Below the pieces are notes generated by a model. It was not told the origin of the DNA. It was given only the letters and a program-made list of their open reading frames with translations, and did no database searches. A program made the position numbers and the translations under genes. This document shows positions 34,654 through 40,317 of a DNA stretch of 40,317 bases, in pieces (the stretch's first letter is position 1; each line of letters starts with the position of its first letter). Source of the stretch: Chitinophagaceae bacterium (GTDB lineage: Bacteria > Bacteroidota > Bacteroidia > Chitinophagales > Chitinophagaceae); NCBI GenBank assembly GCA_947454155.1, contig CANGIT010000020.1, positions 1-40,317 on the forward strand, read 5' to 3'.

Positions 34654-35946
34654 ATGAAGCGCATCCTTTCTATCCTTTTTTTATCTTTTCTCTTCCTTTT
34701 TCTATTCAGCCCCAACGCACATACACAGGTGGTTGATCAGATTTACAACAACAACATCCGCACTGTACAGTTTTATCCGGTGGGCGACCAACGCGGCATG
34801 CCTGTATACAGGCTCAATAGCAGCGACAGGCTCGAGTTGGAGTTCGACGACATGCAAGCCGATTACAAAAGTTATTATTACACATTTGTGCTCTGTGATT
34901 ACAACTGGCAGCGATGTAATCTGAATGTGTTTGATTATCTCAAAGGGTTTACTCAAAACCGAATCAGTACCTACCGTTACTCTTCCATAGCTTATGCACG
35001 TTATACCCACTATCAGGCATTTTTGCCTGAGCAGAATTGCTTGCCCACACGCTCGGGCAATTATTTATTGCTGGTGTATGTGAATGGCGACACTTCAAAA
35101 GTGGCTTTCACGCGGCAAATGCTGGTGGTAGACCAAAAAGCATCGGTAAGCGCATCGGTGGTTCAGCCCTTTACGCCACAGTTGTTCAACACGCATCAAA
35201 GAGTGAAGTTTACCGCCAGTTTACAAGGCATCAATTCCTTCAGTGCCGCACAGCAAGTAAAAGCCGTAATTGTACAGAATAATCGATGGGATAAGGCGCA
35301 GCGCGATATTCCTCCCACATTTGTAAGAGGCAGCGACCTCGAATTCAACAACGAAACCGTTGGCGTTTTCCCTGCCGGTAAGGAATGGCGCTGGCTCGAT
35401 CTCAGAAGTTTTCGATTGCAAAGCGACAGGGTAGACAGCGGTGTTTACGATAAGAATCATGCTGAGTTGTATCTCAAGCCCGATGGCGACCGTTCGGGTG
35501 ACCGCTATATTTATTTCCCTGATTATAATGGGGCCTTTTACATCACCACCTACGAAACCATCAATCCACTTTGGCAGGGCGATTATGCCAACATCCATTT
35601 TTCATTTGTAACCCCCGATGGACATCCTTTGAAAGACAAAAACATTTATCTGGCCGGAGGATTTACAGGATATCAGTACACGGATAAATGGAAAATGAAT
35701 TACCAACCCGAAAAAGGTAAGTATGAATTAGCCGTGCCGATGAAACAAGGATATTATAATTACACTTTTGTGACTGTAGATACCAATGATCCCCAACAAA
35801 TTTCAACATATGAAGGCAATCATTGGGAAACAGAAAATTCCTACACCATCTTCATCTATTATAAATCGCTCAGCGACCGAAACGATCAATTGATTGGCAC
35901 TGCAACGATAGATTCCAGGACGGATAAGCCGGGGTTTTCGTTTTAA
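34654..35946 (+). CDS. type IX secretion system Plug-like protein (DUF5103)
   Basis: The 430-residue product from ATG 34654 has a signal peptide (about 1-24, ending AHTQ). DUF5103-type features follow: an opening IRTVQFYP strand, LELEFDDMQADYKSYYYTF, LCDYNWQ, FLPEQNCLPTRSGNYLLLVY, and a late GNHWETENSYTIFIYY. In Flavobacterium johnsoniae the DUF5103 protein was described as the Plug that closes the periplasmic mouth of the SprA translocon. The upstream open frame (to 34471) is antisense to the LolE-like gene and lacks a signal sequence, so it is rejected as start. No other T9SS gene is in the window. Confidence 0.85.
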   Translation: MKRILSILFLSFLFLFLFSPNAHTQVVDQIYNNNIRTVQFYPVGDQRGMPVYRLNSSDRLELEFDDMQADYKSYYYTFVLCDYNWQRCNLNVFDYLKGFTQNRISTYRYSSIAYARYTHYQAFLPEQNCLPTRSGNYLLLVYVNGDTSKVAFTRQMLVVDQKASVSASVVQPFTPQLFNTHQRVKFTASLQGINSFSAAQQVKAVIVQNNRWDKAQRDIPPTFVRGSDLEFNNETVGVFPAGKEWRWLDLRSFRLQSDRVDSGVYDKNHAELYLKPDGDRSGDRYIYFPDYNGAFYITTYETINPLWQGDYANIHFSFVTPDGHPLKDKNIYLAGGFTGYQYTDKWKMNYQPEKGKYELAVPMKQGYYNYTFVTVDTNDPQQISTYEGNHWETENSYTIFIYYKSLSDRNDQLIGTATIDSRTDKPGFSF

Positions 35947-35987
35947 AATCTTTTGTTGTTAATGGTTAAAAAACGACTGACAATAAA

Positions 35988-36019
35988 CCACAAACCACAA
36001 ACATTTTCCCCTATCTTTG
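35988..36019 (+). promoter_or_regulatory. SRP RNA promoter with two CCACAAA heptamers
   Basis: Two CCACAAA units (35988-36001) run into CAAACAT. Seven bases later comes the exact -7 box TATCTTTG (36012-36019), and the SRP RNA starts about five bases on. No TTG -33 element occurs at the usual place; the heptamers occupy it. Confidence 0.7.
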
Positions 36020-36023
36020 CCAC

Positions 36024-36117
36024 GGCAAGTCTTATACGACCAGCTCCTGTTGAATTCCCCCAGGACCGGAAGGTAGCAAGGGTAGATGGTTGAGCGGTGC
36101 GATGTAAGTAACTTGCC
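36024..36117 (+). ncRNA. ffs: signal recognition particle RNA, small bacterial type
   Basis: The 4.5S-like RNA scaffolds Ffh in co-translational targeting. The terminal stem GGCAAGT (36024-36030) pairs with ACTTGCC (36111-36117). The apical domain has the conserved ACCGGAAGGTAGCAAGGGTA segment, with the GGAA tetraloop and the asymmetric loop bound by Ffh. The 3' stem is followed by a T-run that ends transcription. About 94 nt, the usual length of the small form. Confidence 0.93.
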
Positions 36118-36196
36118 ATTTTTTATTTAACTGGTTTCCTGAGTTTGGAGGAACTTCAAGTTAGTCGGGGTTTACTGGTTTGTAAAATAAAAAATA

Positions 36197-36260
36197 CCCA
36201 ATCTCAAATTCTATATCTCCAATAACAAATCCTAAACAACAAACATCTTTCCTATCTTCG
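36197..36260 (+). promoter_or_regulatory. tal promoter preceded by degenerate CAAA heptamers
   Basis: CAAT, CAAAT, CAAAT, TAAAC and CAAAC words at roughly 7-nt spacing lead to CAAACAT. Six bases later TATCTTCG (36253-36260) appears, a -7 box with one change from TAnnTTTG. The layout repeats that of the SRP RNA and 24-kb promoters. The leader to the tal ATG is about 12 nt. Confidence 0.6.
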
Positions 36261-36278
36261 CAAAAAATTATTATACAT

Positions 36279-36932
36279 ATGAAATTCTTCATTGATACCG
36301 CCAACCTGGCACAGATTAAAGAAGCCCATGAACTGGGTATTCTTGATGGTGTCACCACCAATCCTTCATTGATGGCCAAAGAAGGCGTAAAAGGAAAAGA
36401 AGCTGTGATGCAGCATTACAAAACCATCTGCGAAATGGTAGATGGCGACATCAGTGCCGAAGTAATCTCTACCGATTTTGACGGTATGATTGCAGAAGGG
36501 AAAGAGCTGGTGAAAATTCACAAGAACATCGTTGTAAAAGTACCGATGATCAAAGATGGCATCAAGGCCATCAAGTGGTTTACGGAAAATGGTATCAAAA
36601 CAAATTGCACTTTAGTGTTTTCTGCCGGCCAGGCCATTTTGGCTGCAAAAGCGGGCGCCACTTATGTTTCGCCATTCATCGGTCGTATCGACGATGGAGG
36701 TTGGGATGGTATCGATCTGATTCATCAGATCCGTCAGATATTTTCTGTACAAGGTTTCAATACCGAAATTTTAGCCGCATCTATCCGCAACCCGAATCAC
36801 ATCATCAAATGCGCAGAAGCCGGTGCTGATGTTTGTACCTGTCCGCTAGATTCGATTCTTGGTTTGCTGAAACATCCACTCACCGATATTGGGTTGGCTA
36901 AGTTTTTGGAAGATGCCAAAAAGTTTGCTTAA
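36279..36932 (+). CDS. tal: transaldolase (short TalC-type)
   Basis: The 217-residue class I aldolase of the pentose phosphate pathway moves a dihydroxyacetone unit between sugar phosphates. The opening MKFFIDTAN and VTTNPSL are family signatures. The Schiff-base lysine is Lys87 in NIVVKVPM. Glu61 (ISAEV) and Phe133 (SPFIGRID) sit where fructose-6-phosphate aldolases have Gln and Tyr, so this is predicted to be a true transaldolase rather than FSA. It has its own promoter and a terminator. Confidence 0.95.
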   Translation: MKFFIDTANLAQIKEAHELGILDGVTTNPSLMAKEGVKGKEAVMQHYKTICEMVDGDISAEVISTDFDGMIAEGKELVKIHKNIVVKVPMIKDGIKAIKWFTENGIKTNCTLVFSAGQAILAAKAGATYVSPFIGRIDDGGWDGIDLIHQIRQIFSVQGFNTEILAASIRNPNHIIKCAEAGADVCTCPLDSILGLLKHPLTDIGLAKFLEDAKKFA

Positions 36933-36954
36933 ACCAATTGTAATATTTTTTATT

Positions 36955-36978
36955 AAAGCCTGTTATGCAGGCTTTTTC
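36955..36978 (+). terminator. terminator of tal
   Basis: AAAGCCTG (36955-36962) pairs with CAGGCTTT (36968-36975) around TTATG, followed by T residues. Confidence 0.9.
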
Positions 36979-37055
36979 TTTTATACTTACTTTTCAAAAG
37001 TGGCTTGCAGAAAAATAAGGTAATTTGTTTTTTGTAACGCCCTGGAAAATAAAGA

Positions 37056-37063
37056 TAGATTTG
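37056..37063 (+). promoter_or_regulatory. -7 box of the trpG-like gene
   Basis: TAGATTTG fits TAnnTTTG and ends three bases before the ATG at 37067. Either the mRNA is leaderless and starts at the next in-frame ATG, 37079 (MILDNYDSF), or the match is fortuitous. Confidence 0.4.
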
Positions 37064-37066
37064 CTC

Positions 37067-37639
37067 ATGCAAAAAGTGATGATCCTGGATAATTATGATT
37101 CCTTCACTTACAACCTGGTGCACCTGGTTGAAAAAATCTTGCATGCTCGTGTGGATGTTTTTTATAATGATGAAGTGGATATTGAAAAGGCAAAAAAGTA
37201 TGACAAGATCATTCTTTCGCCGGGGCCCGGTTTGCCCGATGAAGCTGGCGATATGAAAAAGCTGATTGCTGCATTGGCGCCTACGCATCCATTGCTTGGC
37301 GTATGTTTAGGACATCAGGCGCTGGGTGAATATTTGGGTGCCCGGTTAAAGAATCTGCCTAAGGTCTATCATGGATGCGCATCTCCATTAACGATTAAAG
37401 CATCTCACGCTAAATTATTCAAGAACATTCCAAACGGTATCATGGTGGGCCGTTATCACAGTTGGGTGATTGATACTGAATTATTGCCTGAAAGTTTTGA
37501 AGTAACAGCAACAGACCACGAAGGGAACATTATGGCTATAGCACATCGCACGCTCAATATTACAGGTGTTCAATTTCATCCTGAAAGCATCATGACTCCT
37601 TACGGAGAAAAACTGATATCCAATTGGCTTTTTGATTAA
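37067..37639 (+). CDS. anthranilate/aminodeoxychorismate synthase glutamine amidotransferase
   Basis: This class I glutamine amidotransferase supplies ammonia to chorismate-using synthases. The 190 residues include LDNYDSFTYNL, LSPGPGLPDEAG, the nucleophile Cys in GVCLGHQALGE, and the His-x-Glu dyad in GVQFHPESIMT. It could be TrpG or PabA; one protein often serves both. No trpE or pabB lies next to it. An upstream TTG (37025) is in frame but gives an atypical N-terminus; ATG 37079 is also possible. trpF follows by 37 nt. Confidence 0.92.
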   Translation: MQKVMILDNYDSFTYNLVHLVEKILHARVDVFYNDEVDIEKAKKYDKIILSPGPGLPDEAGDMKKLIAALAPTHPLLGVCLGHQALGEYLGARLKNLPKVYHGCASPLTIKASHAKLFKNIPNGIMVGRYHSWVIDTELLPESFEVTATDHEGNIMAIAHRTLNITGVQFHPESIMTPYGEKLISNWLFD

Positions 37640-37676
37640 CTTAGTCCTGCAATTTTTCACACTATATTTTACAGCT

Positions 37677-38321
37677 ATGAATATTAAGGTTTGCGGTGTA
37701 ACCTCATTGCAGCAATTGATCGATTTGGATAAGTTGATGGTGGATTATGCCGGGTTCGTTTTTGATAAAAATTCCTACCAGTATGTAATGGACAAAATCG
37801 CTCCAGGTGATATCAGCAAATTGGATCTTGATATCAAAAAAGTTGGCGTATTTGTAAATGAGGATATAGACAACGTCAGAGAAATGATAGCCTTATACGA
37901 ACTCGATCTCATTCAGCTCAATGGCTCAGAATCTCCGGATAATTGCAGTGAACTGTCGGAAGATATTGAGGTGATTAAAACTTTCTATATCGATGATTTT
38001 GATGAGCGCAGGATCCATCAGATGATCAATGCTTATGACAGCTGTTGCGATTATTACTCATTCGACAGCAACAATAAATCCATACGCGGCGGTATCACCC
38101 ACGCATTCGACTGGAAAATGATAGGAGATACCAGTATCGAAAAGCCATTTTTCATTGGAGGGGGTGGAATTAAGCCCAGTGATGCTTCGATATTGCAGCA
38201 ATTTCGCCATCCCGATTTTTTTGGTGTGGATATCAATAATAATTTTGAAAAAGAACCTGGGATAAAAGATACCGCCTTGGTACTCAGTTTCATGAGAGCT
38301 GTAAATCAGGTGGTCAATTAA
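37677..38321 (+). CDS. trpF: phosphoribosylanthranilate isomerase, divergent
   Basis: TrpF isomerises phosphoribosylanthranilate in tryptophan synthesis. The 214 residues follow the TIM-barrel pattern: MNIKVCGVT with catalytic Cys6, YAGFVFDKNS, LIQLNGSE, the catalytic Asp130 in YSFDSN, GGITHAFDW, FIGGGGIKPSD and GVDINN. In typical TrpF the second motif ends S-P-R-Y/F-V, whose Arg binds the anthranilate carboxylate. Here it is SYQYV with Gln35. The start ATG 37677 gives the normal N-terminus. Only trpG-like is adjacent; trpC, trpD, trpB and trpA are not in the window. Confidence 0.88.
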   Translation: MNIKVCGVTSLQQLIDLDKLMVDYAGFVFDKNSYQYVMDKIAPGDISKLDLDIKKVGVFVNEDIDNVREMIALYELDLIQLNGSESPDNCSELSEDIEVIKTFYIDDFDERRIHQMINAYDSCCDYYSFDSNNKSIRGGITHAFDWKMIGDTSIEKPFFIGGGGIKPSDASILQQFRHPDFFGVDINNNFEKEPGIKDTALVLSFMRAVNQVVN

Positions 38322-38365
38322 ATGTCTTTACACGTTCATAGATTAGGATTACCGTCATAATCCGC

Positions 38366-38373
38366 TATTTTTG
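38366..38373 (+). promoter_or_regulatory. -7 box of the TlpA-like gene
   Basis: TATTTTTG is an exact TAnnTTTG match, 37 nt before the ATG at 38411, giving a leader of about 30 nt. Confidence 0.65.
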
Positions 38374-38410
38374 TAAAAATTATCCATACAACTTTATCAA
38401 TCCACATACA

Positions 38411-39460
38411 ATGAAGAAAATATTATTGCTCCTTGCCCTTTTGCCTTTTATAAGTATGGCTCAAAAAGCTAAACCGGCCAACACAGTTGGGTATCTGATT
38501 ACAGGAACGGTAACCGGGTTTCAAGATGGCGCTGTTGTTGATTTGCTCAACGGAAACAATCGCCAGCCGGAAGCCACCACCATCATCAAAGGGGGACAGT
38601 TTACGCTTTCGGGCCAACTGGATTTTCCTGATTTCAAGCTTCTGACTTTCGAAAAATCGCAAAACTTTTTGCCTATTTTCCTCGACAACAGTAATGTTTC
38701 CATCACTTTCACAAAAGATCAATACGATAAAGCGATTGTCACCGGTTCTAAAAGCCATGATGATTTTATACAGTACAGCATTATCACCAAACCTTATGAA
38801 TCTTTATTTCAACAAGAAGGGGCAGGTGCCTCGGAAGCCGGCCAGCAGTGTATTGCATTGTTGACAGATCTTGTCAATAATAAACCCGGTTCATACATTT
38901 CACCACTGGCTATTTTCAGAATACATCAGTTAAACAACGATGATGCCATGATGGAAATGCTATTTTCCAAACTTTCCGACAACGTGAAAATGTCGCCCAT
39001 TGGGGCTTATGTGGCTCAACAGGTGGAGGAAGCCAAGAAAAATCCGATGGGTAAGATTGTGCCTGATTTTGAACAGCCAGATCCTAATGGTAAAGTCATC
39101 AATATCAAATCACTTCGCGGAAAGTATGTATTGGTTGATTTCTGGGCCAGTTGGTGCGGACCTTGCAGAGGCGAGAATCCGAATGTGGTGGCGGCTTACA
39201 ATAAGTACAAAGACAAAAACTTCACCGTTTTGGGGGTGTCTCTCGATAAATCTAAAGAACCGTGGCTGGAAGCCATCCGTAAAGATGGATTGGTTTGGCA
39301 GCAAATCAGCGACCTGAAAGGTTGGAATAACGGTGTAGCGCAACAATTTGGTATCACCAGCATCCCACAAAATTTGCTTGTGGATCCTTCCGGAAAAGTA
39401 ATTGCAAAGAATTTGCGTGGAGCTGCACTGGAAGCCAAACTCGAAAGCCTGCTTAAATAG
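38411..39460 (+). CDS. TlpA/ResA-like thiol-disulfide oxidoreductase with DUF4369-type N-domain
   Basis: The 349-residue envelope protein has a signal peptide (1-17, ending SMA, then Q). A beta-rich N-terminal domain of the DUF4369 type follows at about 25-120 (ITGTVTGFQDG, VVDLLNGNN, FTLSGQL), then a helical linker. The C-terminal thioredoxin/AhpC domain has the active-site motif WASWCGPCR (Cys249, Cys252) and a cis-Pro in ITSIPQNLLVDP. This domain order is common in Bacteroidota and is thought to act in periplasmic disulfide reduction. It ends five bases from the convergent GxxExxY gene. Confidence 0.93.
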   Translation: MKKILLLLALLPFISMAQKAKPANTVGYLITGTVTGFQDGAVVDLLNGNNRQPEATTIIKGGQFTLSGQLDFPDFKLLTFEKSQNFLPIFLDNSNVSITFTKDQYDKAIVTGSKSHDDFIQYSIITKPYESLFQQEGAGASEAGQQCIALLTDLVNNKPGSYISPLAIFRIHQLNNDDAMMEMLFSKLSDNVKMSPIGAYVAQQVEEAKKNPMGKIVPDFEQPDPNGKVINIKSLRGKYVLVDFWASWCGPCRGENPNVVAAYNKYKDKNFTVLGVSLDKSKEPWLEAIRKDGLVWQQISDLKGWNNGVAQQFGITSIPQNLLVDPSGKVIAKNLRGAALEAKLESLLK

Positions 39461-39465
39461 TTTTC

Positions 39466-39846
39466 TCACAATTGTCCATGGATGACTCTCTTCACTCCAT
39501 GCTTAAACAAAGGGGTGTTGAAGTTCATGATCAAGCCTAGCTTGCAATCCGATAATTTCAGGTAAGTGATCATCTGCGCCATATGTATATTGGCGATGGA
39601 TTCAATAGCCTTCACTTCAATGATCAATTTTCCTTCTAGGAGAATGTCGGTTCTGTAGCCAATTTCCATAACCACGTTTTCATACACCAACGGCAACCCT
39701 TTTTGTCTCTCGCAGTTGTAACCACTAAGTCTCAATTCATAACATAAGCATTCTTCATAGGCACTTTCAAGTAAACCGGGTCCCAGTGTTTTATGGATTT
39801 TGAATCCCGCTTCATAAGCGATGCCGGAAAGTTCATTGGTTGTCAT
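39466..39846 (-). CDS. GxxExxY protein
   Basis: The 126 residues contain the naming motif GLLESAY at 24-30, then YEECLCYEL, GYRTDILLEGKLIIEVKAI and HMAQMITYLKLSDCKLGLIMNFN. The D-x-L and E-V-K arrangement resembles a PD-(D/E)xK nuclease core, and I regard the family as a possible nuclease of unknown role. It is sporadic and often multicopy in genomes. The gene stands with its 5' end toward a 76-bp tandem repeat about 150 bases away. No promoter box was found in the 39847-39998 interval, which otherwise contains only degenerate repeat-like words. Confidence 0.92.
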   Translation of the reverse strand: MTTNELSGIAYEAGFKIHKTLGPGLLESAYEECLCYELRLSGYNCERQKGLPLVYENVVMEIGYRTDILLEGKLIIEVKAIESIANIHMAQMITYLKLSDCKLGLIMNFNTPLFKHGVKRVIHGQL

Positions 39847-39998
39847 GGGGCTTTATTTTTTCGGCAAGCTAAATAGGGCTGATGAAATTACCTTGCGGAT
39901 TTAAACACTGTATAAAAAGAAAATAAACGCAGATCAAAGTATAAAATCTAGTTGCTAACCACTAAGGCTACAAGGTTTACCATAGATTTAATTGTGCG

Positions 39999-40317
39999 CT
40001 TCGTGACTCCTTCGTGTTCTTCGTGGTAAAACCACAAAGATCACAAAGAATACACAAGGCTCACAAAATATAATCTTCGTGACTCCTTCGTGTTCTTCGT
40101 GGTAAAACCACAAAGGTCACAAAGAATACACAAGGCTTACAAAATATAATCTTCGTGACTCCTTCGTGTTCTTCGTGTTAAAACCACTAAGGTCACAAAG
40201 AATACACAAGGCTCACAAAATATAATCTTCGTGACTCTTTCGTGTTCTTCGTGGTAAAACCACAAAGGTCACAAAGAATACACAAGGCTCACAAAATATA
40301 ATCCTCGTGACTCCTTC
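39999..40317. repeat. 76-bp tandem repeat with mirrored CTTCGTG/CACAAAG motifs
   Basis: Units begin at 39999, 40075, 40151, 40227 and 40303: four full copies and a 15-base fragment cut by the window edge. Copies differ by only a few bases. Within each unit CTTCGTG occurs at offsets 1, 12 and 21. The opposite-strand form CACAAAG (or CACAAGG, CACAAAA) occurs at 35, 44, 55 and 64. The 11/9 and 9/11/9 spacings mirror each other about a TAAAA centre, so the unit is one large imperfect palindrome. No coding sense is evident. Confidence 0.95.

Noticed and set aside
39999..40317. Possible CRISPR array or coding repeat
   Set aside because: The whole 76-bp unit is repeated with no variable spacer, and no frame gives a recognisable repeated protein domain.

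Overview
The window looks like a chromosomal segment of a Bacteroidota bacterium, probably of the Chitinophagales/Chitinophagaceae type. The evidence is the repeated TAnnTTTG -7 promoter box, the near absence of Shine-Dalgarno sequences, TTG starts, a type IX secretion Plug protein (DUF5103 type), a lipoprotein-type TamA homologue (TamL), an OmpP1/FadL-type porin, several short lipoproteins and a TlpA/DUF4369-type thioredoxin protein. I could not run any search, so taxonomy and family names rest on motif recognition.

Layout. 1-1.7 kb: a 29-unit heptanucleotide array, then an ABC-2 permease. 1.7-5.0 kb (minus): an operon-like run of outer-membrane protein, small membrane protein, queG and anmK. 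5.2-8.9 kb: clpB, then a DsbA-fold protein with a histone-H1-like tail. 9.0-10.0 kb: tRNA-Lys, an array of REP-like hairpins and a REP-associated tyrosine transposase (RAYT). 10.0-12.6 kb (minus): mtnA, a class II aldolase and mtnP, a compact methylthioadenosine salvage operon. 12.8-19.7 kb (plus): SDR, a degenerate SAM-hydrolase-fold protein, a PEBP protein, a lipoprotein, a LuxE-like synthetase, a second lipoprotein, a UbiA-like membrane protein, an M42 aminopeptidase and a small membrane protein. 19.8-25.5 kb: lon (minus), a CCA-adding enzyme, a PRiA4_ORF3-like protein and miaA. 25.5-27.7 kb (minus): FadL-like porin and a Tyr/Asn-rich lipoprotein. 27.9-36 kb: proS-truB, tamL, a TrmH-type methyltransferase, a LolE-like permease and the T9SS Plug protein. 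36-39.5 kb: SRP RNA, tal, trpG/pabA, trpF and a TlpA-like protein. 39.5-40.3 kb: a GxxExxY protein followed by a 76-bp tandem repeat that runs off the window end.

Most genes are housekeeping: proteostasis (ClpB, Lon), tRNA maturation and modification (QueG, CCA enzyme, MiaA, TruB, ProS), SRP RNA and envelope biogenesis (TamL, LolE-like, Plug). The unusual content is mainly intergenic. (1) A RAYT gene lies beside six hairpins; two show compensatory stem changes and three share a precise 52-bp period. (2) A GxxExxY gene lies beside a 76-bp repeat with CTTCGTG motifs mirrored at 9/11-bp spacing. (3) CAAA-containing heptamer arrays run directly into -7 promoter boxes at three loci and stop close to a gene start at a fourth. 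Among the proteins, a SAM-hydrolase homologue without its catalytic motifs, a DsbA-like protein reduced to one cysteine and fused to a basic tail, and a TrpF lacking the usual anthranilate-binding arginine deserve a second look.
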